Position numbers and translations under genes: made by a program
Assembly: GCA_035651055.1 (NCBI GenBank)
Contig: DASRGK010000109.1
Span: 3,881-67,880, forward strand
DNA from: JAFKKF01 sp035651055
GTDB lineage: Bacteria > Pseudomonadota > Alphaproteobacteria > Rhizobiales > Kaistiaceae
Direction of reading: 5' to 3'
DNA length: 64,000 nt
The notes under the pieces: model-generated
Seen by the model: only the letters and a program-made list of their open reading frames with translations
Databases searched by the model: none
Told to the model about the DNA's origin: nothing
In this document: in pieces, positions 51,734 through 59,701 of the stretch
Numbering within the stretch: the stretch's first letter is position 1
Layout of the letters: each line of letters starts with the position of its first letter

Positions 51734-54724
51734 TTACCGCTGGGGCCTGCCCGGCGGCGAATCCGGAACCTTGCCCATCAGCCGCTCGAAGGCGTCGCGG
51801 ACGGCCGCTTCGGTCTCGCGCAAGTGCCGGTCGAGCGTGGCGAAATCGGGCAGTTCCGCTGCCCGCGCCAGAAGTGCGAGCAGGCCCCGCGGCGCCGCCT
51901 CCGGCTTGAACAGGCCGGCGCTGCTCAGCCGCAGGATCTGCGTTTCGGCCTGGTAGAGGCGAAGCGCCGCCAGGAGTATATCGGCCTCGCCGGCCGGCAG
52001 CAGCTTCGCTTTCGCCGCGGCGGCGAGCGCGACATCCGTCTCGGCGGAGAGGACTTCCGGGCGGGCGGCGGCATGCTGCAATTGCAGCCATTGGGCGACG
52101 AACTCGATGTCGACCAGACCGCCCGGCGTCGCCTTGAGGTCCCAGGCGCCCTCGCCGCCCTTTGCCTCGTGGATCATGGCGCGCATGTCGAGTATGTCGC
52201 GCCGGAGCGTCTCGGGATCGCGTTTCCGCCTGAGCGCGGCCCCGATGATCTTCTGCGCACGCGCCGCCAGCGCCGCGTCGCCGGCAACGGCGCGGGCACG
52301 GGTCAGCGCCATGTGCTCCCAGGTCCAGGCGCTCCTCGCCTGATACTCGGCGAAGGCGTCGATATGGGTGGCGAGCGGGCCGGCATTGCCGGACGGGCGC
52401 AGGCGGAAATCGACCTCGAAGAGCGACCCTTCCGAGGTCGGCGCCGAGAGGGCCGCGAGGATGCGCTGGGTGAACCGCGCATAGTAGAGGCCGCCGGCAA
52501 GCGGGCGCGCACCGTTCGACGTCCCGGCAGTTTCGTCGAAGTCGTAGAGCAGGATCAGGTCGAGGTCGGAGGCCGCGGTCATCTCGCGGCCGCCGAGCTT
52601 GCCCAGCGCCAGCACCACCGCCTTGCCGCCTTTCAGCGTGCCGTGCGCCGCCTCGAACTCGCGCCGCGCGGCATCGAACAGCGCAGCGACCAGCACGTCG
52701 GCGAGGTCGGCGAAGGCGTAGCCCGCTTGGCGGGCGCCGAGCGAGCCGGCGAGGACGCGGACGCCGATCAGGAACCGCTGCTCCTGCCCGAAGGAGCGAG
52801 CCCGGTTGAGGACGTCCTCGTAGGAATCCGCCTCGGCGAGCGAGGCGGAAAGGCGCTTGGCCAGCTTCGCCCGGTCGGGCAGGCGGCCGAAGAAGGCCGG
52901 CTCCAGCACCGTATCGAGCACGTAGGGGCGCATGGCGATCGTCTCGGCAAGCCGCGGCGCGGTGCCCATCACCAGCGCGATCAGATCGAGAAGGCCGCGG
53001 TTGGAGGAGAGCAGCGAGAAGACCTGCACGCCCGCCGGCAGCCTGCCGAGGAAGCGATCGAAGGCGGCGAAAGCCACGTCGGCATTGTCGGTGCGCGCCA
53101 GGGCCTCGAGGAGCGCCGGCGTGATCTCGGTCAGCCGCTCGCGCGCGGTCGCCGAGCGCATCGCGGGATAGCGCCCGAAGTGCCAGCCGCGGATCGCCGC
53201 CGTCACATGCTTCGGGTCGCTGTAGCCGAGGCGCGACAGCGTGGTCAGCGTCTCCTCGTCGTCGGCGTCGCCGGTGAACACCAGCCGTCCGCCGCTTGCG
53301 CCGAGCGCCGGCGCCTTCTCGAAGAGCGCCGAGTAGCGGTCGCGGACGCGCGTCAAGGTTCGGCGGAGCTCTCTGTCGAAGGCGGCCGTGCCGCGATAGC
53401 CGGCGAGCGCCGCGACGACGGCGAGCTTGCCGTCCTCCTCGGGCAGGGTGTGGGTCTGCTCGTCGGCGATCATCTGCAGGCAATGCTCGACTTCACGGAG
53501 CCGGCGATAGGCGGCGGCGAGTTCCTCGGCGGTCCCGGCGTCGATCCATCCCGTCGCGGCAAGCCTGGCCAGCATGGCGAGCGTCTGCCGGCCGCGGAGT
53601 TCCTGATTGCGGCCGCCGGCGATCAGCTGCTGGGTCTGGACGAAGAACTCGATCTCGCGGATGCCGCCGCGCCCCAGCTTGATGTTGTGCCCGGCGACCG
53701 CGACCTCCTCGTGGCCGCGATGGTCGTGGATCTGGCGCTTGATCGAGTGGATGTCGGCAATCGCGGCATAATCGAGATACTTCCGCCAGATGTAGGGCGT
53801 GAGCTCGGCGAGGAACGCCTCGCCGGCGGCGATATCGCCGGCCACGGCACGCGCCTTGATGAGCGCCGCGCGCTCCCAGTTCTGCCCCTGGCTCTCGTAA
53901 TATTGCAGCGCCGCGTCCGTCGAAATTGCGATGTTGGTCGCGCCGGGGTCGGGGCGGAGCCTTAGGTCGACGCGGAAGACGTACCCGTCGGCGGTGCGCT
54001 CGTTGAGGAGGCGGACGAGCCGCCTTGTCAGCTTGACGAAGAAACGCGACGGTTCCTCGCCTGCCCGCAGCCGGACCTTCGCGGGCTCGTAGAGGACGAT
54101 CAGGTCGATGTCGCTCGAATAGTTGAGTTCGCCGGCGCCGAACTTGCCCATGGCGAGCAATATCCAGCCCGAGCCGACGTCCGGCGCGGCCGGATCGGCG
54201 ACTTCGATCTCGCCGGCCTCGGCCGCCTCGGACAGGAGCCGGCGCACCGCCGCGCCGACGGCAGCGTCGGCAAAGGCGGTCAGCGCCTCGGTGACCCGCA
54301 CCACGTCCCAGACCCCGCCGAGGTCGGCAAGCGCGGCGAGGAGCGCCGCCTCGGCCCGGCCGCGGCGCAACCTCGCCGCCAGCATCTCCTCGCTCGTCTT
54401 CCGCCAGGCCCGCGCCGTCGCCCTGACGAGTTGCTTCAGGCGCGCCCCCGGCTCGGCATCAAGGAGCGCGAGCAGGCGCCGGGGGTCTTCGAGGCAGAGC
54501 CCGTGGAGGAACGGGGAATATTCGAGCGCGCTGCCGAGAAATGGGCCAAGCTCCGCGTGGCGCCTCAGGAGCGCAGCCAGCGCCGGTCCCTCACCTGCCC
54601 CGGCAAAAGCCTCGGCGAGTTCCGCCAGCCGTGCCTTCACCCGCGCGGCCCTCGCCGGCTTCAGGCGTGGAACGATCCGGCTGGCCAAGCTTTCCTTTGA
54701 ACGCAAGCTGCGATTGGCGATCAA
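51734..54724 (-). CDS. glnE: Bifunctional glutamine synthetase adenylyltransferase/adenylyl-removing enzyme
   Basis: This 996-residue protein adenylylates glutamine synthetase when nitrogen is ample and reverses that when it is short. Two nucleotidyltransferase domains are present: GKFGAGELNYSSDIDLIVLY (first half) and GKLGGREMTAASDLDLILLYDF (second half). Each carries the Gly-Ser/Asp-x-Asp catalytic pattern, the first being SSDID and the second SDLD. Length is normal. The start at TTG 54724 is uncertain. The higBA-like pair starts 43 bp away on the other strand and shares the upstream palindrome. Confidence 0.95.
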   Translation of the reverse strand: MIANRSLRSKESLASRIVPRLKPARAARVKARLAELAEAFAGAGEGPALAALLRRHAELGPFLGSALEYSPFLHGLCLEDPRRLLALLDAEPGARLKQLVRATARAWRKTSEEMLAARLRRGRAEAALLAALADLGGVWDVVRVTEALTAFADAAVGAAVRRLLSEAAEAGEIEVADPAAPDVGSGWILLAMGKFGAGELNYSSDIDLIVLYEPAKVRLRAGEEPSRFFVKLTRRLVRLLNERTADGYVFRVDLRLRPDPGATNIAISTDAALQYYESQGQNWERAALIKARAVAGDIAAGEAFLAELTPYIWRKYLDYAAIADIHSIKRQIHDHRGHEEVAVAGHNIKLGRGGIREIEFFVQTQQLIAGGRNQELRGRQTLAMLARLAATGWIDAGTAEELAAAYRRLREVEHCLQMIADEQTHTLPEEDGKLAVVAALAGYRGTAAFDRELRRTLTRVRDRYSALFEKAPALGASGGRLVFTGDADDEETLTTLSRLGYSDPKHVTAAIRGWHFGRYPAMRSATARERLTEITPALLEALARTDNADVAFAAFDRFLGRLPAGVQVFSLLSSNRGLLDLIALVMGTAPRLAETIAMRPYVLDTVLEPAFFGRLPDRAKLAKRLSASLAEADSYEDVLNRARSFGQEQRFLIGVRVLAGSLGARQAGYAFADLADVLVAALFDAARREFEAAHGTLKGGKAVVLALGKLGGREMTAASDLDLILLYDFDETAGTSNGARPLAGGLYYARFTQRILAALSAPTSEGSLFEVDFRLRPSGNAGPLATHIDAFAEYQARSAWTWEHMALTRARAVAGDAALAARAQKIIGAALRRKRDPETLRRDILDMRAMIHEAKGGEGAWDLKATPGGLVDIEFVAQWLQLQHAAARPEVLSAETDVALAAAAKAKLLPAGEADILLAALRLYQAETQILRLSSAGLFKPEAAPRGLLALLARAAELPDFATLDRHLRETEAAVRDAFERLMGKVPDSPPGRPQR

Positions 54725-54744
54725 AAATCATTGCCCTATCTATG

Positions 54745-54762
54745 TGTAGCTTATAAGCTACA
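54745..54762. promoter_or_regulatory. 18-bp perfect palindrome between glnE and the higBA-like pair
   Basis: TGTAGCTTATAAGCTACA reads the same on both strands. Its centre TTATAA supplies a -10-like TATAAG in both directions. The toxin GTG is only five bases downstream, so a transcript started from this element would be nearly leaderless. It fits an autoregulatory operator of the toxin-antitoxin pair that may also influence glnE. Confidence 0.65.
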
Positions 54763-54766
54763 GAAC

Positions 54767-55063
54767 GTGATAGAGGTTCGCCAAACGCTGGTCTTCTCCC
54801 GCTGGCTGACGGACTTGCGGGACGAGAATGCCAAAGCGCGCATCGCGATCCGAATTCGCAGATTATCGCTTGGCAACGCTGGAGACGCAAAGTCAGTTGG
54901 CGGCGGTATTCGCGAACTCCGTATCGACTACGGTCCCGGATATCGGGTCTATTTCGCCGAACGCGGCCGGGTGTTGATCGTGTTGCTCTGCGGTGGAGAC
55001 AAGAGAACCCAGGCGCGGGACATCGAGCGCGCGCGGATCCTCCTGAGTGAAATCGAGGAATAG
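54767..55063 (+). CDS. RelE/HigB-type toxin (addiction module killer family)
   Basis: This 98-residue basic protein has the family pattern VRQTLVFSRWLTDLRDENAK, IRRLSLGNAGDAKSVGGG, the block IRELRIDYGPGYRVYFAERG, and the end KRTQARDIERARILLSEIEE. These match the family of small ribosome-dependent mRNA interferases encoded before their antitoxin. GTG 54767 is chosen because it starts the family-matching VIEVRQTL; the longer TTG frame (54731) would cross the palindrome. The gene precedes its antitoxin by 4 bp, the reverse order of mazEF-like pairs. Confidence 0.88.
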   Translation: MIEVRQTLVFSRWLTDLRDENAKARIAIRIRRLSLGNAGDAKSVGGGIRELRIDYGPGYRVYFAERGRVLIVLLCGGDKRTQARDIERARILLSEIEE

Positions 55064-55067
55064 CCTG

Positions 55068-55358
55068 ATGCGCCGTACAACCCAACCTTTTGATCCCGCC
55101 GACTACCTGGAAACGCCGGGGGCGATATCAGCCTATCTGGAAGCGGCCATGGAGGACGGTGACCCGAAGCTCATCGCCGCAGCGCTCGGGGATATTGCGC
55201 GAGCCAGCGGCATGAGCCGCATTGCCAGGGAGGCGGGTCTGTCGCGCGAGGCGCTCTATCGCTCCCTCAGCGCGGACGGGCACCCGGAACTGGTCACGAT
55301 TGTGAAAGTGCTTAAGGCGCTGGGGCTTCGGCTCGCCGCAGTCCCTGCGGACTCATAG
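55068..55358 (+). CDS. HigA-type helix-turn-helix antitoxin
   Basis: This 96-residue protein has an N-terminal block FDPADYLETPGAISAYLEAA and an XRE-type helix-turn-helix ASGMSRIAREAGLSREALYRSLS, as in antitoxins paired with the killer-type toxins. It should neutralise the upstream toxin and bind the palindrome at 54745-54762. ATG 55068 lies 4 bp after the toxin stop. Its TAG ends where the converging histidine-kinase stop begins. Confidence 0.87.
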   Translation: MRRTTQPFDPADYLETPGAISAYLEAAMEDGDPKLIAAALGDIARASGMSRIAREAGLSREALYRSLSADGHPELVTIVKVLKALGLRLAAVPADS

Positions 55359-56747
55359 TCAGCCCGCCGGCAGGCGGATCGTCACCGTCAGGCCGGGTCC
55401 GGCATCGCCGAGTTCGATCGTGCCGTGATGCAGCCGGACCACCGCGGCGACGAGGCTGAGGCCGAGGCCGCTCCCCGGCGCCGAACGGCTCTTCTCGAGG
55501 CGGACGAAGCGCTGCAGGACCCGCTCGCGATCTCCCGCCGGGATGCCGCAACCATTGTCGGCTACGCGGAGCGCGACATTGCTGCCTTCGCGCGCCGCCG
55601 ACACCGTCACCTCGACCGGACGTGTCTCCACGGCGCCTGCCCGCGCATGCTTGATGGCGTTGTCGACGAGGTTGGCGACCGCCTGACCGAGCAGTTCGCG
55701 GTTTCCCTTGAGCCTGATCGTCTCGGGAGACCGGACGGTCAGCCTGATGCCTTTCTCCTCCGCCAATGGCTCGTAGAGTTCGGCCACGTCGCGCAGGATC
55801 GCACCCGCCTCGACCTCGACCATGGCCGTGTCGGGCAGCCCCGCCTCGATCCGGGCGATCATCAGGAGGGCGTTGAAGATCTGGATGAGGCGATCCGATT
55901 CCTCGATCGTCGCCTCGACCGTGGCCCTGTAGGAAGCCGTATCTTCCGGCCCGGCGAGCGCCGCTTCCAGACGGTTGCGGAGCCGGGTGAGCGGCGTCTT
56001 CAGGTCATGCGCGATGTTGTCGGAAACGTCCTTGAGGCCGTGCAGCAGCGCCTCGATGCGTTCCAGCATCGCGTTGAGGCTCTCGGCGAGACGGTCGAAT
56101 TCGTCGCCGGTGCCGGTCACTTCCAGCCGCCCGCTGAGGTCGCCGGCCATGATCCGGCGCGTCGTCGCCGAGACCGAATCGATCCGCTTCAGAACCCGCC
56201 GGCTGACGAAGAACCAGCTGACGAGCGCCAGCCCGATCATCAGCGCCACCGCCCAGCCGAGCGCGCGGGTGACGATGGCGCGGAACTGTTCGTGCTCGCC
56301 GAGGTCGCGTCCGACCAGCATGCGGAAGCCGCCCGGCAGGCGGAGCACCTGGACCATCGCCATGCGCTGGCCCTCCTCGGCGCTGCGCTGGTAGGGCACC
56401 GTCACCGGCCCCATGCCGGAGCGTTCCAGAAGCGCCGCCGGCACGCGCGAGACGTTGCCGGCGAGAATGCGTCCGCTCACGTCGGTGATGAGGTAGAGGC
56501 TCGCGCCCGGCTGCCGGCTGCGCTGCTCGACGACCTCGAAAATCGCGGGCAGCCCCCCCGATCGCCCCTGCTCGGCAAGGCCCATCACCTCGGCGGCAAT
56601 GGTGCTCTCCACCTGCTGGGTCAGGAGCGAGTTGGTGCTGTAGGAAATGTAGAGGACGAAGGCGACGGCGAATGCCGAGAAGACCGCGAAATAGATCGCG
56701 GAGAGCTTGAAGGCCGTGGTGCGGACGACCCTACCGAGCGCCGTCAC
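55359..56747 (-). CDS. Two-component sensor histidine kinase (HAMP type)
   Basis: This 462-residue protein has two membrane helices (about 16-36 and 164-182) enclosing a periplasmic sensor, a HAMP domain (183-235), the HisKA box DNIAHDLKTPLTRLR with phospho-acceptor His247, and a HATPase domain with NLVDNAIKHA, DNGCGIPAG and GSGLGLSLV. Its start overlaps the upstream regulator gene by 17 bp. With DegP nearby, an envelope-stress role is suggested. The signal is unknown. Confidence 0.92.
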   Translation of the reverse strand: MTALGRVVRTTAFKLSAIYFAVFSAFAVAFVLYISYSTNSLLTQQVESTIAAEVMGLAEQGRSGGLPAIFEVVEQRSRQPGASLYLITDVSGRILAGNVSRVPAALLERSGMGPVTVPYQRSAEEGQRMAMVQVLRLPGGFRMLVGRDLGEHEQFRAIVTRALGWAVALMIGLALVSWFFVSRRVLKRIDSVSATTRRIMAGDLSGRLEVTGTGDEFDRLAESLNAMLERIEALLHGLKDVSDNIAHDLKTPLTRLRNRLEAALAGPEDTASYRATVEATIEESDRLIQIFNALLMIARIEAGLPDTAMVEVEAGAILRDVAELYEPLAEEKGIRLTVRSPETIRLKGNRELLGQAVANLVDNAIKHARAGAVETRPVEVTVSAAREGSNVALRVADNGCGIPAGDRERVLQRFVRLEKSRSAPGSGLGLSLVAAVVRLHHGTIELGDAGPGLTVTIRLPAG

Positions 56748-57411
56748 GGATCATGTACCCGGCCCCGCGGATGGTATGGAGCAGCGGTTCGCCGAAGCCC
56801 TTGTCGATCTTGGCACGCAGCCGGGAAATGTGGACGTCGATGACGTTGGTCTGCGGGTCGAAATGGTAGTCCCAGACGTTCTCGAGGAGCATCGTCCGGG
56901 TGACCACCTGCCCGGCATGCTTCATCAGGTACTCGAGCAGGCGGAACTCGCGGGGCTGCAACGGCACGGGCTGGCCGGCGCGCGAGACGGTATGGCTGAG
57001 GCGGTCCATTTCGAGGTCACCGATCCGATAGACCGTCTCGACCTCGCCCGGTTTCCGCCGGCGCGCCAGCGCCTCGACGCGGGCGAGCAGTTCGGAGAAG
57101 GCATAGGGCTTGGCAAGGTAATCGTCGCCGCCGGCGCGCAGTCCGGTCACGCGATCATCGACCTGGCCGAGGGCCGAGAGGACCAGCGTCGGGGTCATGT
57201 CGCCGCGCTTTCTGAGGTCCTCGATGATCGACAGCCCGTCGCGCTTGGGCAGCATGCGGTCGACGACGATCACGTCGTACCTGCCTTCTTCCGCCATCGC
57301 CGCGCCGGCCTCGCCGTCCCCGGCATGGTCGGGAACGTGTCCCGCTTCGCGCAGCGCCTTCAGCAGGTAGGCGGCAGCTTCCCGGTCGTCCTCGATAACC
57401 AGAATCCGCAT
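56731..57411 (-). CDS. OmpR-family response regulator
   Basis: This 226-residue protein has a receiver domain with phospho-acceptor Asp51 in VIVVDRMLPKRDG and the conserved Lys in LAKPYAFSELL, followed by a winged-helix DNA-binding domain ending in VIDVHISRLRAKIDKG. It pairs with the overlapping histidine-kinase gene. A TATGAT element at 57423-57418 on the minus strand lies seven bases before the ATG, so the message might be leaderless. The tandem repeats upstream of degP are a plausible target. Confidence 0.93.
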   Translation of the reverse strand: MRILVIEDDREAAAYLLKALREAGHVPDHAGDGEAGAAMAEEGRYDVIVVDRMLPKRDGLSIIEDLRKRGDMTPTLVLSALGQVDDRVTGLRAGGDDYLAKPYAFSELLARVEALARRRKPGEVETVYRIGDLEMDRLSHTVSRAGQPVPLQPREFRLLEYLMKHAGQVVTRTMLLENVWDYHFDPQTNVIDVHISRLRAKIDKGFGEPLLHTIRGAGYMIRDGAR

Positions 57412-57456
57412 GGCGAGATCATATGGTATGAGCCGGGGGGAGCAGCAATGCTCCGG

Positions 57457-57491
57457 AAAAAGAGAGCGGCAGGCCGGGGGCCGGCCTGCCG
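57457..57491 (-). terminator. Rho-independent terminator of degP
   Basis: CGGCAGGCCGG (57467-57477) and CCGGCCTGCCG (57481-57491) form a perfect 11-bp stem with a GGG loop. On the minus strand it is followed by CTCTCTTTTTCC, with a five-T run (57461-57457). A second inverted repeat, GGTGGCAGC/GCTGCCACC (57501-57509, 57529-57537), lies between it and the degP stop. Confidence 0.8.
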
Positions 57492-57549
57492 TCTGCGTAA
57501 GGTGGCAGCCTCGGGGCGACGATCGAGAGCTGCCACCTCCGTCGCTGGG

Positions 57550-59064
57550 TTAGGTGCGTGCGAACGACAGCGCGACGAAGCGCGTATTGTCGCCCGACTT
57601 CACCCGAAGCAGCACGGCCTTGAGGCCGTCGGCCTTGGCCGAAGCGATCTTCTTCTCGACGTCCGCCGGCGCCTTCACCGCGGCGTCGCCGACCGCGACG
57701 ATCACGTCGCCCGGCTGGAGGCCGCGCTCGGCGGCCTGGCCGTTCGGGTCGACGTCGGTGATCGCGACGCCTTCGCTGCCGTCCGGGGCCGGACCGATGG
57801 CGAGGCCGAAATCCTCCAGCGAGGCCGGCTTGGCCGGGCTGGTCTCGGTGTCGGCCGCCGCGGTCTTCTCGGCCGGAAGCGTGCCGAGCGTGACCTCGAC
57901 GTCCTTGCTGACGCCGTCGCGGATGTAGGTGACGGTGACCTTGCTCCCCGGCGCCATGCCGGCGATCAGGCTCGCCAGTTCGCGCGGGTCCTTCACCGCC
58001 TTGCCGTTCACCGCCGTGATCGTGTCACCGGCCTTGAAGCCGGCCTTGGCGGCTGGGCTGCCGTCCTGCGGCTCGGAGACGAGCGCGCCCTTGGTGTCCT
58101 TCAGCTTGAGGCTGTCGGCGATCTCGGCGGTCACCGGCTGGATCTGGACGCCCAGCCAGCCGCGAACCACCTTGCCGTGATCCTTGAGGTCGCCGATGAT
58201 CCGCTCGGCGGTCGAGGCCGGAATGTCGAAGGCGATGCCGACATTGCCGCCCGACGGCGAGAAGATCGCCGTGTTGACGCCGATCACCTCGCCCTTGAGG
58301 TTGAAGGTCGGGCCGCCGGAATTGCCGCGGTTCACGGCCGCGTCGATCTGGATGAAGTCGTCATAGGGACCGGCGCCGATCTCGCGGCCGCGGGCCGAGA
58401 CGATGCCGGCGGTCACCGTGCCGCCGAGACCGAATGGATTGCCGACCGCGACCACCCAGTCGCCGACGCGGATGTCGCCCTCGGCGAACTTCACGTAGGT
58501 GAACTTCTTGTCGCCGCCGTCGACCTTGAGAAGGGCGAGATCGGTCTTGTCGTCCTTGCCGACCACCTTGGCGGTGTACTCGGTGCCGTCATCGGTAATG
58601 ACGGTCATCGTCTGGCCCTTGTCGATGACGTGGTTGTTGGTCACCACGTAGCCGTCATCGGAAATGAAGAAACCGGAGCCGAGCGCCATCGACGGGCGCG
58701 CCTTCGGCGTCATGCCGCCGGGACCCTGGCGGAACTGCTTGAAGAAGCGCTCCATCGGCGAGCCGGGAGGCATGTCGAAGAAGGGCATGTCCTCGTCGCC
58801 GCCGACCACGTCGTCGGCCGTCGTCATCGACTTGACGCGGACGCTGACGACCGCGGGACGGACCTTGTCGACGACGTCGGCGAAGGAGAGGGGCTGAACA
58901 CCCTCCACCTTGACCGCATCGGCATAGGCCGGGCTCGCCGTCGGGCCGACGGCGTTGCCGGCAACGAATGCGCCGCCAAGGAAGAGGGCAACGGCGGTGC
59001 CGAGGAGCACGCGCTGACGCAGGCTCTTCATCGGGCTTCCGTTTGAATTGTGCAGATCGTTCAT
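57550..59064 (-). CDS. degP: Do-family (DegP/HtrA) periplasmic serine protease
   Basis: This 504-residue protein has an N-terminal signal anchor or signal peptide (about 18-48). The trypsin-like domain has catalytic His145 (NNHVI), Asp175 (TDLALLK) and Ser249 (GNSGGP). Two PDZ domains follow (about 280-370 and 395-490) and bind misfolded substrates. It degrades or refolds damaged envelope proteins. ATG 59064 follows GGAG at nine bases. The two-component pair downstream and the tandem repeats upstream suggest stress-responsive control. Confidence 0.95.
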   Translation of the reverse strand: MNDLHNSNGSPMKSLRQRVLLGTAVALFLGGAFVAGNAVGPTASPAYADAVKVEGVQPLSFADVVDKVRPAVVSVRVKSMTTADDVVGGDEDMPFFDMPPGSPMERFFKQFRQGPGGMTPKARPSMALGSGFFISDDGYVVTNNHVIDKGQTMTVITDDGTEYTAKVVGKDDKTDLALLKVDGGDKKFTYVKFAEGDIRVGDWVVAVGNPFGLGGTVTAGIVSARGREIGAGPYDDFIQIDAAVNRGNSGGPTFNLKGEVIGVNTAIFSPSGGNVGIAFDIPASTAERIIGDLKDHGKVVRGWLGVQIQPVTAEIADSLKLKDTKGALVSEPQDGSPAAKAGFKAGDTITAVNGKAVKDPRELASLIAGMAPGSKVTVTYIRDGVSKDVEVTLGTLPAEKTAAADTETSPAKPASLEDFGLAIGPAPDGSEGVAITDVDPNGQAAERGLQPGDVIVAVGDAAVKAPADVEKKIASAKADGLKAVLLRVKSGDNTRFVALSFART

Positions 59065-59134
59065 GGGTTGGAATCTCCGTTGCCGCTTATCCGGCACGAC
59101 CCCCTCATCCAGCGGGTGTCGTGCGACCGCCAGC

Positions 59135-59177
59135 AATATGGTTCGGCCGAGGTTACGGACCACTGTCGCCGAGGTTA
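59135..59177 (-). promoter_or_regulatory. Tandem 10-bp direct repeats upstream of degP
   Basis: On the minus strand TAACCTCGGC occurs at 59177-59168 and again at 59155-59146, exactly 22 bp apart (two helical turns). The second copy ends five bases before CATATT (59140-59135), a possible -10. The layout matches how OmpR-family regulators bind tandem sites over a -35 region. The adjacent response regulator is the obvious candidate. This is an inference from sequence. Confidence 0.55.
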
Positions 59178-59201
59178 AATTTGCGTAATGTCTGGAGCGG
59201 C

Positions 59202-59696
59202 TTAGGCCGGCCGGGAAGGCGGGTTTTCGCCGCCCCTGCCGTCGAGGAGGCCGCTGAGGCGGGCTTCTTCCTCGGGGCTGAGCGCGAGGGCGGCAGCGGG
59301 TGCACTCCGCCGCCGCCGGAGTATCACGGCCAGGGCGGCCGCGCCCGCCAGCAGCACGATCACCGGCGTCCCCCAGAGCAGCACCGTGTTCCAGGCAAAC
59401 GGCGGCTTCAGGAGGATGAACTCGCCGTAGCGCGAGACCAGAAAATCGATCACCTGCCTGTCGCTGTCGCCGGCGCTCAGCCGCTCACGCAACAGCACGC
59501 GGATGTCGTGCGCCAGCGGCGCATCCGAATCGTCGATCGACTGGTTCTGGCAGACGAGGCAGCGGAGCCCGGCGGAAAGCTCCCGCGCCCGCATTTCGAG
59601 CGCCGGGTCCTTCAGCATCTCGTCCGGGGTAACCGCCAGCGATGGCAGCGTGACGAGGACGATGCCGAAGATCAGCCCGGCGAGGAAGTGGCGCAC
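59202..59696 (-). CDS. ccmH: Cytochrome c maturation protein CcmH
   Basis: This 164-residue periplasm-facing protein reduces apocytochrome or CcmG thiols for haem attachment. It has a signal peptide, then the redox motif LRCLVCQNQSI with Cys46 and Cys49, and a C-terminal membrane helix (about 105-127). It is the short alphaproteobacterial (CycL) form, without the TPR part that is fused in E. coli CcmH; that part is the separate ccmI here. It follows ccmF after 5 bp. Confidence 0.95.
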   Translation of the reverse strand: MRHFLAGLIFGIVLVTLPSLAVTPDEMLKDPALEMRARELSAGLRCLVCQNQSIDDSDAPLAHDIRVLLRERLSAGDSDRQVIDFLVSRYGEFILLKPPFAWNTVLLWGTPVIVLLAGAAALAVILRRRRSAPAAALALSPEEEARLSGLLDGRGGENPPSRPA

Positions 59697-59701
59697 CGCC
59701 C

